DNA of 64,000 nt from Natronorubrum thiooxidans (GTDB lineage: Archaea; Halobacteriota; Halobacteria; Halobacteriales; Natrialbaceae). The notes below the pieces were generated by a model. It saw only the letters and a list, made by a program, of their open reading frames with translations, made no database searches and had not been told where the DNA came from. The stretch is from the NCBI RefSeq assembly GCF_900156475.1, contig NZ_FTNR01000004.1:186001-250000 (forward strand), in the 5' to 3' direction. The stretch's first letter is position 1. Every line of letters starts with the position of its first letter. Position numbers and translations under genes: made by a program. Of the stretch, positions 35,357-43,379 are shown in pieces.

Positions 35357-35833
35357 CTATCGGGTTCGGGTGGTATCGTCATCGTCACCGATGAGGTCGT
35401 CGTCATCATCGCCGATCAGTTCATTATCGTCGTCACCGATCAGATCGTCGTCATCGTCCGTCATACCCTGATCGTCATCGTCACCGATGAGGTCGTCGTC
35501 ACGCATCCCCGTGTCTCGATCGGTCTCTCGCCCGCTGTCTGTTTCCATCCCGGTCGAACGGCTGGTGCTGGTGGCACCGCCGCCTGTTCCCGAGAGGTCG
35601 CTCTCGAGGTGAACCGCATCGTCTGTCACTTGAGCGACGGAGTCCTCCTGGAGCGGGTACGCGTCTTCGTCGGTTCCGCCCCAGCCGAGTTTCGCTTTGA
35701 TCGTATCGGTAATTCCGGGATCCGGTTCGACGTGTGCTGTGCCGTGCTCGACATCCGCGACGAGCCCGACTTCCTCGCCGTTGGCGTTGACGACGCGCTT
35801 GCCGATGTCGTCGTCAGTAAACTCAGATATCAT
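35357..35833 (-). CDS. PRC-barrel protein with Asp-rich repeat tail
   Basis: A 158-residue protein. The N-terminal PRC-barrel (about 1-72) opens ISEFTDDDIGKRVVNANGEEVGLV. A Ser/Thr/Gly linker (about 80-105) leads to a tail with four DDLIGDDDD-like units. PRC barrels bind RNA or proteins in several systems; the halophilic ones are mostly uncharacterised. The tail DNA is a short-period repeat (listed separately). The longer frame upstream is not coding because it overlaps the enoyl-CoA hydratase in another frame; ATG 35833 gives the domain start. Confidence 0.8.
   Translation of the reverse strand: MISEFTDDDIGKRVVNANGEEVGLVADVEHGTAHVEPDPGITDTIKAKLGWGGTDEDAYPLQEDSVAQVTDDAVHLESDLSGTGGGATSTSRSTGMETDSGRETDRDTGMRDDDLIGDDDDQGMTDDDDDLIGDDDNELIGDDDDDLIGDDDDTTRTR
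35375..35500 (-). repeat. tandem repeat encoding DDLIGDDDD units
   Basis: The 3' end of the PRC-barrel gene repeats DDLIGDDDD-type units four times, with one irregular spacer (QGMTD). The bases repeat GATCAGATCGTCGTCATC-like blocks, a sign of slippage-prone expansion. Confidence 0.75.
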
Positions 35834-35901
35834 TGCAATATACCAAACGCCTACCGGAAGGAAGTTGGTGGTGCTTGCGTTGGCTTGCGACGGCGACTGG
35901 C

Positions 35902-36669
35902 CTACGTCTCGAACTCCGGTTCTCGACCCTCGAGGAAGGCGCTGACACCCTCTTCGTGGGCGTCGGTGGTTCGGGCCTGTACCTGCAGCAGGTTCTCGTA
36001 ATCGAGTGCCTCCGACCAGGGACGGGCCATGTTTTCGTGCATCGCCTGTTTCATCAGGCCGATGATCTCCGTCGGCCGCTTGCGCAGTTGGGCGACGGTT
36101 TCGTCGACTCGATCGTCGAGTTCTGCGGCAGGGACCGCGTCGTTGACTAACTCGAGGTCGGCTGCCCGCTCGGCACCGAAGAACTCGCCGGTGAACGCGA
36201 GTTGCTTTGCGGCTCGCAGGCCGATGATGTGTGGGAGCATGAACGTGCCGCCGGTGTCCGGGATCAGCCCAACGCGGACGAACGCACAGGAAAAGGTTGC
36301 GTCCTCGGCCGCGTAGGCGATGTCCGCGAGGGCGACGATCGCCAGCCCAGCCCCGATAGCGTCGCCGTTGACCTTCGCGACGATCGGAACGGGACACTCG
36401 AGCATCGCCTCGACGACGCGGCCGAACGTGTCGGTGACCGATTCGTAGGCATCCCGGGTCGACTCGGGGGCTTGCGACAGCGCCTGCATGTCGCCGCCGG
36501 CGCTGAAGGCATCGCCTTCGCCCATGATGACGATCGCGTGGTACTCCTCGACCGAGGCAGCTTCGATCGTTTCGGCCAGGCTTATGGCCGTCTCTTTCGT
36601 GAGCGCGTTGAGCGCGCCCGGTCGGTCGAATGCGATCCGGCAGATTCCGTCGTCACTGTCGACGTTCAT
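35902..36669 (-). CDS. enoyl-CoA hydratase/isomerase family protein
   Basis: A 255-residue crotonase-fold enzyme. Oxyanion-hole segments are FSAGGDMQAL and VNGDAIGAGLAIVALADIAYAA, followed by FVRVGLIPDTGGTFMLPHIIG, the typical catalytic-loop region. The Asp/Glu position matches crotonases with IPD-TG. Enoyl-CoA hydration or isomerisation in beta-oxidation is the likely role, but substrate chain length is not evident. ATAAATAAT (36691-36699, plus strand) reads as a good TATA box about 26 nt before ATG 36669, giving a leaderless transcript. Confidence 0.88.
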   Translation of the reverse strand: MNVDSDDGICRIAFDRPGALNALTKETAISLAETIEAASVEEYHAIVIMGEGDAFSAGGDMQALSQAPESTRDAYESVTDTFGRVVEAMLECPVPIVAKVNGDAIGAGLAIVALADIAYAAEDATFSCAFVRVGLIPDTGGTFMLPHIIGLRAAKQLAFTGEFFGAERAADLELVNDAVPAAELDDRVDETVAQLRKRPTEIIGLMKQAMHENMARPWSEALDYENLLQVQARTTDAHEEGVSAFLEGREPEFET

Positions 36670-36882
36670 GCTCGAACGGTTATCCGCACGATAAATAATG
36701 GTACTTGTTGATCGTCGGATGTTCAGCGGTCCACTGTGGTGCCACTCGAGTAACTGGTGTCGGCTGGTGGCCGAGCCACCGTGAACAACATCGAGCGGGA
36801 CGGAGGACGTGGGTGTGGGCGTGTCACGGTCCGAATCGACGACCGACCGGCGGGCCCACCAGTCTATGGACAACAGACCGTC

Positions 36883-37557
36883 TCAGTCGGACGGCATCGG
36901 CGGTGCGACGGTTTCGTTTTCGGAGACGTTCAGTTCCGACGTGACGAGAGCCCGGTAGGCCCGACGAAGCCGTTCTGACAGAGCTTGATGGGAGATATCC
37001 AGCTCCTCGGAGAGTTCCTGCATCGATACTTCGCGGGGAATCTCGAAGTAGCCGTGATCGATCGCTGCGACGAGCGTTTCGTACTGTCGGGTGGTGAGCC
37101 CACACTGTGAGCTGGCTTCCTCGGCCAGATCGAACAGCCGGACGACCGTCGGTGTCACTCCCTCGTCGTCGAGCCGATCGTAGAGCGAACTGACACAGTC
37201 ACGGTCAGTAAACCGAATGCTCAGCAACCACGTGTCACTCGAGGCCGAAGCACTCAGTACGGTTCCGCCTTCCTCGAGGACGACTTCGAAGACATCGATG
37301 GTGTCGGGTTCAAACTCGATGTCGTACAGCCACCGATCGTTGTCGTCGTCGCTATTGATCAGCGAGTACGCACCGACCGCGCCAGCCTTGTCCAGTGCGG
37401 TTTCGATCGCGTCCTGCGATGGTCCTGAGAGCCACAGCCCGTGGCCACTCGAGGCAATTACCCGCTCCATCTCACAGGTCAGCGACGGGACCGCCTCGAA
37501 CAGTTCTCCGGTTCCGGTTCCATCGGCTGGAATCTCGATGTCTGCGATTGAGGTCAT
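36883..37557 (-). CDS. Bat-type HTH-10 transcriptional regulator
   Basis: A 224-residue regulator. The C-terminal HTH-10 domain (about 150-212) reads GLTTRQYETLVAAIDHGYFEIPREVSMQELSEELDISHQALSERLRRA, the Bat signature. The N-terminal part is a small sensor-like domain without recognisable PAS/GAF motifs, ending in the strand-rich WLYDIEFEPDT... region. Haloarchaeal Bat-like proteins regulate diverse genes. ATG 37557 is chosen from domain position; the frame is open further upstream. The target is unknown. Confidence 0.85.
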   Translation of the reverse strand: MTSIADIEIPADGTGTGELFEAVPSLTCEMERVIASSGHGLWLSGPSQDAIETALDKAGAVGAYSLINSDDDNDRWLYDIEFEPDTIDVFEVVLEEGGTVLSASASSDTWLLSIRFTDRDCVSSLYDRLDDEGVTPTVVRLFDLAEEASSQCGLTTRQYETLVAAIDHGYFEIPREVSMQELSEELDISHQALSERLRRAYRALVTSELNVSENETVAPPMPSD

Positions 37558-37704
37558 GTGTTCAGACAGTGGTACAGCGAGGATCCAGATAACCCCATTT
37601 CCAAAGCGATTAGCAACGACAATGGCGAATAACACGATCGCTGATCAATTGTACTGCTTACGGGGTCGGCACCTCGGCCGCCGTCCGACGGCCCTCGTGG
37701 TGGG

Positions 37705-38226
37705 TCACTCGAGGGGCGCAAGCGGCTCGAGTTCGAGGATCGCCTCCACGAGGTCGTCGATCCCGTCCGTACTGTGGCCGACCACCTCGCCGCCGACCGC
37801 AGCCGGATCGCGGTCTCCGACGAGAATCGTCGGCAGTGGGGCTGTTGTAAAGCCCTCGACGACGACGAACGCATAGCCCCGTCGCTCGAGGCGTACGAGC
37901 GTGCTCGCAAGCGCCTGCAGTTCGTGATCGTTGGACTCGGGCAACCGGTCACCGTCGGGTGCTGGCGGTGGGTCCCGTTTTCCGTGTGTGCTGATGTCGA
38001 AGGTGAGTTCGGGGGTGATCCCGACGACGGTCTCGGCACCCGCCGTTCGGTGGCGATGGGTATCGGCACCCGGCGTATCGATCTCGATATCGTGGTGGAT
38101 CGATTTGACCGTTGCGACGCGCCCGTACGCGGCCAGTTTTGGCACGAGCTGCTCAACGAGCGTGGTCTTTCCCGAGTCGCTCGGCCCGGCGAGACAGACG
38201 ACCCGAACTGTCGGCTCTTGGCTCAT
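37705..38226 (-). CDS. mobB: molybdopterin-guanine dinucleotide biosynthesis protein B (MobB)
   Basis: A 173-residue P-loop GTPase. Walker A is GPSDSGKTTLV near residue 14-24, followed by VATVKSIHHDIEIDTPGADTHRH with the MobB-specific His-rich segment and VVVEGFTTAPLPTIL. MobB aids attachment of GMP to molybdopterin, making the bis-MGD cofactor used by halophilic nitrate and DMSO reductases. A TATA-like TTGTATCC about 27 nt ahead of ATG 38226 supports the start. No MobA or molybdoenzyme genes are adjacent. Confidence 0.9.
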   Translation of the reverse strand: MSQEPTVRVVCLAGPSDSGKTTLVEQLVPKLAAYGRVATVKSIHHDIEIDTPGADTHRHRTAGAETVVGITPELTFDISTHGKRDPPPAPDGDRLPESNDHELQALASTLVRLERRGYAFVVVEGFTTAPLPTILVGDRDPAAVGGEVVGHSTDGIDDLVEAILELEPLAPLE

Positions 38227-38456
38227 TGTGGCTGGGTTTGGGTGGCGGATACAAGATTTGTTCGACCGGTTGCGTTCGATACTGCGCTCGAGGCTCGACC
38301 GGCAGTCGAACGATTGTGGCTCGAGCGTCGCCTCCGAACGCGGCTGTACGTCATCGGGAGTCTCGTCGCCAGCCGGGTGTCGCTGCCCGGACGTGCAGTT
38401 CCGGCGCGGCCACGAACGGCAGACGGTCACGTCAAGACACGGGGACAGCCGCGGTA

Positions 38457-39122
38457 TCAGAACAGTTCGACGCGAATCCCGTCGGCCTCGAGTTCCTCGG
38501 CGAAGGCCTCGGCGTCAGTTTCGACCGCCTCGAACGTGTCGTAGTGTTCAGGCAACACTAGGTCGGGCTCGATGCTGCGAGCCAACGCTGCCGCCTCGTG
38601 GCGGTCCATCGTGTAAGTGCCGCCGATCGGTGGCACAAGTACGTCCGCGCTGATCGACTCGTGGTGCTCGAGGACGTCCGTATCCGACGGGAAACAGATC
38701 GTCGTCCCCGACAGCGTGAGAACGAGGCCGATGACCTCTCCCTCAGCGTGGAACGGGTTCCCATCGTCGTCGACGTGGTCGCCCTCGGGGTCGTTGTAGG
38801 CGGGCATTGTCTGCACGTCGATCCCGTCGACGGTCGTCTCGCCCTCGAGGGGCAGGTCGATGACGTCGAACGCGAGGTCGGCCGTGTCGACCGCCTCGTA
38901 GACCGCGACCGTGGCATCCGGCCCCGCAACGGCCTCGATTCCGTCCGGATCGTAGTGATCGAAATCGTCGTGGGTGACCATCACGATATCGCCGTCGCCT
39001 GGCTCGCCCTCGAGGACGTTGCTCCACGGGTCGACGTAGATGACGAGTCCATCGTCGGTCTCGAGGCGTTTGCTTGCGTGGCCGAGTCGCTCGAACGTGA
39101 TTCCGTCATGGGTGACAGGCAT
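38457..39122 (-). CDS. metallo-beta-lactamase-fold hydrolase (UPF0173-like)
   Basis: A 221-residue metallo-hydrolase. The metal motif is VTHDDFDHYDPDGI (HxxxDH variant: THDDFDHYD), with GTTICFPSDTDVLEHH and PPIGGTYTMDRHEAAALAR later, typical of the UPF0173/YtkL group whose substrate is unknown. ATG 39137 starts the same frame, but the TATA-like TTATATTT (39153-39160) predicts a transcript start near 39130, so ATG 39122 (MPVTHDG) is more likely. No signal peptide is present. Confidence 0.85.
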   Translation of the reverse strand: MPVTHDGITFERLGHASKRLETDDGLVIYVDPWSNVLEGEPGDGDIVMVTHDDFDHYDPDGIEAVAGPDATVAVYEAVDTADLAFDVIDLPLEGETTVDGIDVQTMPAYNDPEGDHVDDDGNPFHAEGEVIGLVLTLSGTTICFPSDTDVLEHHESISADVLVPPIGGTYTMDRHEAAALARSIEPDLVLPEHYDTFEAVETDAEAFAEELEADGIRVELF

Positions 39123-39137
39123 GCTCGCTCGAGACAT

Positions 39138-39427
39138 ACGCAGTCGTAGTTCTTATATTTCGTCACAAGCGGTCACGATATCGAGACGACCGACTGGATA
39201 GGTTTCTGATGTATCTCTTGACAGTCGGTTATTTGTCAGTACTGACGTCACTATTGTCCTTCGAATCAGCACAACTGTTGCACTCGTCATTAGTGCCGAC
39301 CTATTCGCGTACTTCTCTGGGAAGCGCTCGAAGGGCCGCTGTGCCACCTATCGCTTCCGGGGGATCGTTTCCGCACCAGAACCGTTTCACAAACTGTTCG
39401 GATACTGTGACAGTTTCGGGACGGATT
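39138..39427. other. intergenic region with palindrome
   Basis: About 290 bases between divergent genes, with no supported gene. It contains the perfect palindrome GTCAGTACTGAC at 39235-39246, a possible operator. The TATA box of the upstream metallo-hydrolase lies at its left end. Confidence 0.45.
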
Positions 39428-40963
39428 ATGACAGATATAGATAATATAGTATATCGCCGAACGGCAGACGTGACTTCGAACAATTCACACCGTCAGTTCG
39501 GTCGACGGTCGTATTTGAGAGGCTGTCTCGTCGGGCTTGGGACGCTTTCGGTCGCCGGTGTGGCGTCCGCAGACGGTCTCGAGGAAGGCTACGAGACCGT
39601 GGTCGACGTCGCCGAAAAAGGGGCGGATACCGAGGGCACCGAATCGATCACGCCAGTCTTGCGAGACCTCGTCGACGACGACACGCTCCTCAAATTCCCG
39701 CCGGGGCGGTACTACATGGACGAACAACTGCGGTTCACCGGGTTCGAGAACGTCGGCTTCGTCGGCGAGAACGCGACACTGGTTCCGGCGACCTATCACG
39801 AGTTCGACGGCCCACAGTATCGCCTGTTCCGGCTGGGCACCAGTGACAATCCCGGTCGCAAGCTCCGATTCGAGCAGTTCGACGTCGACCAGACCGCCGC
39901 GGAGACGGGGATTCGAGTTATCAACGCCGAGGTCGAAGACGGTCTCTCCGTTCGCGACGTCACAGTCTACGGCGTCCACGACAGCGGAACGTGGGGGCCG
40001 GGACTGTTCAACGTCACCGACCCCGACGGCGAGGGCCTCGTCCACTGCTTCCGTGCGCCCGACGGTGCTGCCCACATCGACGAAACACCAAACCAAGGGA
40101 ACATGTGGCGCGGTGCGACCGGCATCACCGTCAATCAACACCACCGCGGGACGCTCGTTTTCAGGAACTGTACGCTGGGCGGATTCCCGGACAACGGCTT
40201 GTACGCGTCGAACGAGACCGGTCGAGTCGGTGTCGACGGCGGCCGCTTCCAGAACAGCGGGACGGCCTCGATCCGTCTCAGCGGAACAGCCGGGAAGATC
40301 GCGGACGCGACCGTCGTCATCGACGAGAACCCACATGGATCGAACGGCCAACACGCGATCCGACTCGACGGTGGGGATCAGTTCGAACTCGACGGCCTCA
40401 TCGTCGATCTGCCGCGGCCCAACGGCGACGCGATTAGGATCATGCGCGACGTCGACGAAACGTCGATTACGAACTCACAACTCACCATCGGTCAGCAGCC
40501 GAACAACGGCATTCGAATCGATGCCGGAGCGGGGCCGACATCCATCGAGCGCGTCGATATCGACATCGACGGGAGCGCCAATGCAGTGCGGATTCTCGGC
40601 CGAGACGCCGGTGTGGTCGATCTTGAGGGCGTTCAGATCACCGGCGACGCCAGGGGGACCAGAAATCGTCACGCGATCTTCTGCGAGCGAAACGCGTGCC
40701 GGTTCGTCGATCTCTCGATCGAGCAGTCGGGCGATGATAAGCGACGCGGCCTCGAACTCCGCGGCGAGGATTCCCTCGTCGCCGATAGCGAGTTCGAGAC
40801 GACACACACGCCGATCGTCGTCAACGGCGCGGACGGCGTCCGGATCGAGAACTGTGTCGGCCGATCGCTCGAGGACGGCTCCTCACTCCGTCTTACGAGT
40901 GACTCCGGGTCGGTATCGCTCGCTGATAACGAGTTCCCCGACGGCGTCCGCGACGATCGATGA
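39428..40963 (+). CDS. Tat-exported right-handed parallel beta-helix protein
   Basis: A 511-residue secreted protein. The twin-arginine signal is FGRRSYLRGCLVGLGTLSVAG (about residues 24-45), cut near VASA-D. The mature protein has many beta-helix turns (LRDVTVYGVHDSG, GITVNQHHRGTLVFRNCTLGG, IRIDAGAGPTSIERVDIDIDGS), as in pectate-lyase-like or glycan-binding proteins. No catalytic acid set can be picked out. It is expected on the cell surface or outside the cell. ATG 39428 is the start nearest the signal; a much longer frame upstream has no signal-like start. Confidence 0.8.
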   Translation: MTDIDNIVYRRTADVTSNNSHRQFGRRSYLRGCLVGLGTLSVAGVASADGLEEGYETVVDVAEKGADTEGTESITPVLRDLVDDDTLLKFPPGRYYMDEQLRFTGFENVGFVGENATLVPATYHEFDGPQYRLFRLGTSDNPGRKLRFEQFDVDQTAAETGIRVINAEVEDGLSVRDVTVYGVHDSGTWGPGLFNVTDPDGEGLVHCFRAPDGAAHIDETPNQGNMWRGATGITVNQHHRGTLVFRNCTLGGFPDNGLYASNETGRVGVDGGRFQNSGTASIRLSGTAGKIADATVVIDENPHGSNGQHAIRLDGGDQFELDGLIVDLPRPNGDAIRIMRDVDETSITNSQLTIGQQPNNGIRIDAGAGPTSIERVDIDIDGSANAVRILGRDAGVVDLEGVQITGDARGTRNRHAIFCERNACRFVDLSIEQSGDDKRRGLELRGEDSLVADSEFETTHTPIVVNGADGVRIENCVGRSLEDGSSLRLTSDSGSVSLADNEFPDGVRDDR

Positions 40964-41020
40964 CGTCGTCGATACCGCCGCTGTGTGTGATCGCCTCGTG
41001 ATTCGACTCGCTCGAGTCGC

Positions 41021-41053
41021 TTTGCTCGGCGTAAAAGCGGGCCGGGCGCGATT
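41021..41053. repeat. partial copy of tRNA-Lys 3' end
   Basis: Bases 41021-41053 match 41135-41167 at 30 of 33 positions, offset by 114 nt; the last 21 bases are identical and include the 3' part of tRNA-Lys (acceptor and T-stem). Confidence 0.7.
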
Positions 41054-41118
41054 GTGAACTCCGCCCAGAAATGCTCGCTCCGCTGCACCTTTCTGGTCTA
41101 GTTCAAACCGCGGAGCCG

Positions 41119-41150
41119 TTTTGCCACTCGCGAGTTTGCTCGTGGCAAAA
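41119..41150 (-). terminator. hairpin immediately downstream of tRNA-Lys
   Basis: TTTTGCCAC (41119-41127) pairs with GTGGCAAAA (41142-41150), with CGAG/CTCG inside. It begins two bases after the tRNA 3' end and likely ends or processes the tRNA transcript. Confidence 0.55.
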
Positions 41151-41152
41151 GC

Positions 41153-41225
41153 GGGCCGGGCGCGATTTGAACACGCGACCGTCTGATTAAGAGTCAGACG
41201 CTCTGCCGGACTGAGCTACCGGCCC
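41153..41225 (-). tRNA. tRNA-Lys (anticodon CTT)
   Basis: The 73-nt minus-strand sequence folds into a full cloverleaf: acceptor GGGCCGG/CCGGCCC, D arm GCTC/GAGC, anticodon stem TCTGA/TCAGA around loop CTCTTAA (anticodon CTT), and T arm GCGTG/CGCGC around TTCAAAT. There is no intron. A 33-nt partial repeat of its 3' end lies downstream. Confidence 0.95.
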
Positions 41226-41372
41226 TGTACCACATACTTTCGGATAGGAACTAAAATACGTTTCCTTTGGGCGGCGTTATGCCAGAGAGCAACAGGCGCT
41301 GTGCTGCCTCGAGTCACCCGCTCATTCCCCGACAAATCCGTCATGATGTAATACTCTTCGGGAGCATTAAGT

Positions 41373-41389
41373 GTGGTCGGGCCGACCAC
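41373..41389. promoter_or_regulatory. 17-bp palindromic operator-like site
   Basis: GTGGTCGG-G-CCGACCAC is a perfect 8-bp inverted repeat centred on 41381. It lies between the TATA-like CATTAAGT (about 41363-41370) and ATG 41397, where a bound repressor would block transcription. Confidence 0.55.
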
Positions 41390-41396
41390 TCGACCA

Positions 41397-42845
41397 ATGA
41401 GTACGGGGGTTACAATCTCGTCGATCTCTGACTACGCGATCTTGGGCTGTGGGAGCGTCGGCTACGCCGTCGCAGAGGAGCTCGTCGAACAGGGCAAAGA
41501 CGTCCGCATCATCGATCGTGACGAGAGTCGTGTCGAGTCACTCCGCGATCAAGACTTAGACGCCCGTACCGCAGACATCCGCGAGCCCGAGGCGGCCGAA
41601 CTCGTCGCCGACCGCGACGTTGTTCTCATCCTCGCCTCGGACGTCGAATCGAACAAACGCGCCGTCGAACACATCAGAGCCGCCGACGACACCCAGTTCG
41701 TCGTCGCCCGCGCGAGCGATCCCGTCTCCGGGGACGAACTCGAGGAACTCGGCGCGGACATCGTCATCAACCCCTCCTCGGTTATCGCCGAGTCGGCGCT
41801 GCGTGCCCTCGAGTCGGGCGAACTCGAGTACAACGCGGGCAAACTCGCCCAGCTGTTAGAGGAGACGGAGACGCGACTGGCGATCGTCACCCAGGACAGC
41901 CCGGATCCGGACTCGATCGCCAGCGCGGCGGCGTTACAGGCGGTTGCCGACCATCTCGGGATCGACTCCGATATCATCTATCTGGGCGATGTCGGCCACC
42001 AGGAGAACCGTGCGTTCGTCAATCTGCTGGGGATCGATCTGGTCCAGTGGGACGAAATCGAGGATCACTCGATATATGACACCGTCGCACTCGTCGATCA
42101 CGCGACGTCGACGGAGATGGATCTCCCGGTCGATATCGTCATCGACCATCACGAATCCGACGCGGAGTTCGAACCGGAGTTCGTCGACATTCGACCCAAC
42201 ATGTCCTCGACGTCGACGATCATGACGAAGTACATCCAAGAGTTCGATATGAACGTCTCCGAGGAAGTCGCGACGGCGCTTCTATACGGTATCCGCGCGG
42301 AGACGCTGGATTTCAAACGCGACACGACCCCCGCCGATCTCACCGCCGCGGCCTATCTCTACCCGTTTGCGAACCACGATACCTTGGAGCAAGTCGAGTC
42401 GCCGTCGATGTCTCCCGAAACGCTCGACGTCCTCGCCGAAGCGATCGCCAACCGCGACGTCCAGGGGAGTCATCTCGTCTCCAACGCCGGCTTAGTCCGT
42501 GATCGGGAGGCGCTGACCCAGGCCGCGAGTCACCTGCTGAATCTGGAGGGCGTCACCACGACCGCCGTCTTCGGCATCGCCGACGAGACGATCTTCCTCG
42601 CGGGGCGCTCGAAAGACATCCGCATCAACATCGGCAAGGTGCTCGAGGACGCCTACGGCGAGATGGGTGAGACGGCGGGCCACTCGACACAGGCCAGCGC
42701 CGAGATCCCACTCGGCATTTTCACTGGCATCGAAATCTCGGAGGATACCCGGGACACGCTGCTCGAGTTGACCGAAGAAGCGGTCAAACGGACGCTGTTC
42801 GACGCGATGGGCGTCGATGGCAGCGAAGGCTCGAACGGCAGCTAG
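41397..42845 (+). CDS. TrkA-N + DHH/DHHA1 phosphoesterase fusion
   Basis: A 482-residue fusion. Residues about 12-125 form a TrkA-N/RCK Rossmann domain (YAILGCGSVGYAVAEELVEQG). The DHH domain follows with DSPDPDSIASAAAL, LVDHATS and VIDHHESD, the metal-binding signatures. DHHA1 (FLAGRSKDIRINIG... GHSTQASAEIPLG) closes it. DHH proteins hydrolyse nanoRNA, pAp or cyclic dinucleotides; the NAD-binding domain suggests ligand-controlled activity. A TATA-like box and a palindrome sit just ahead of ATG 41397, about 29 nt away, supporting this start rather than 41373. Confidence 0.9.
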   Translation: MSTGVTISSISDYAILGCGSVGYAVAEELVEQGKDVRIIDRDESRVESLRDQDLDARTADIREPEAAELVADRDVVLILASDVESNKRAVEHIRAADDTQFVVARASDPVSGDELEELGADIVINPSSVIAESALRALESGELEYNAGKLAQLLEETETRLAIVTQDSPDPDSIASAAALQAVADHLGIDSDIIYLGDVGHQENRAFVNLLGIDLVQWDEIEDHSIYDTVALVDHATSTEMDLPVDIVIDHHESDAEFEPEFVDIRPNMSSTSTIMTKYIQEFDMNVSEEVATALLYGIRAETLDFKRDTTPADLTAAAYLYPFANHDTLEQVESPSMSPETLDVLAEAIANRDVQGSHLVSNAGLVRDREALTQAASHLLNLEGVTTTAVFGIADETIFLAGRSKDIRINIGKVLEDAYGEMGETAGHSTQASAEIPLGIFTGIEISEDTRDTLLELTEEAVKRTLFDAMGVDGSEGSNGS

Positions 42846-42849
42846 ATCG

Positions 42850-43143
42850 TTACGCGATCAGTTCGTCTTCTTCGTCGTCGGGTTTGCGGACCCGTTCGAC
42901 AACGTCGTTGATCAGGATCACGTCGCCGACGGACCGGACCCATCGGTAGGGGACGATGACGCCCTGACCACCGTGGGCGGCATCCGCGAACAGTTCGGAG
43001 TTCAAGTTGCCGAGTGCGAGTCCGGTCACGGCTTCGCCGTCGACGTTCAGCCGCAGGTCTTCGACGTCGCCGACGAAGACGCCGTTGTTCGAGTACACCT
43101 CGCGTCCGACGAGAGAGGTAATCTCCTGGGGAGTATCGTCCAT
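42850..43143 (-). CDS. PRC-barrel domain protein
   Basis: A 97-residue single PRC-barrel (EITSLVGREVYSNNGVFVGDVEDLRLNVDG, then VGDVILINDVVER). Haloarchaeal genomes have several such proteins, some linked to cell division or RNA binding; this one's role is unknown. ATG 43155 is also in frame, but TATA-like GAATTAAG (43168-43175, minus strand) is centred 28 nt ahead of ATG 43143, favouring the shorter leaderless start. It converges with the DHH gene and ends 4 nt beyond it. Confidence 0.85.
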   Translation of the reverse strand: MDDTPQEITSLVGREVYSNNGVFVGDVEDLRLNVDGEAVTGLALGNLNSELFADAAHGGQGVIVPYRWVRSVGDVILINDVVERVRKPDDEEDELIA

Positions 43144-43245
43144 GTCTGGCTTCATGCAGGGTGGACTCTTAATTCTTGGTCAGACGTGACAGTCACCGAG
43201 CGTCGGGTCTCGGTCTTGGCGAGAACAGTGTGGTATCCACACGGG

Positions 43246-43330
43246 TGATACGGTCTGCTGTACCGATGTACCGCCGATCACCAGAAACAGGGTCGGTGAT
43301 CGGCGGGAATTGACGACAGCAGTCCGTCTG
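43246..43330. repeat. 82-nt palindromic dispersed element, copy 1
   Basis: A nested imperfect palindrome (core 43248-43329). The outer arm ATACGG-T-CTGCTGT pairs with ACAGCAG-T-CCGTCT. The inner arm CCGCCGATCACC (43271-43282) pairs with GGTGATCGGCGG (43295-43306) around a 12-nt loop. A second copy in the opposite orientation is at 59913-59994. The 7-bp direct repeat ACACGGG flanks it (43239-43245 and 43331-43337), like a target-site duplication. Confidence 0.8.
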
Positions 43331-43379
43331 ACACGGGCCACCGATCACGTACCGGGTAACGATGGAGGGTGCGTTGTCT

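Noticed and set aside
41033-41059. Possible second tRNA in the repeat beside tRNA-Lys
   Set aside because: Only the 3' part of the tRNA is copied and a base is inserted in the T-loop region; no anticodon or D arm exists.
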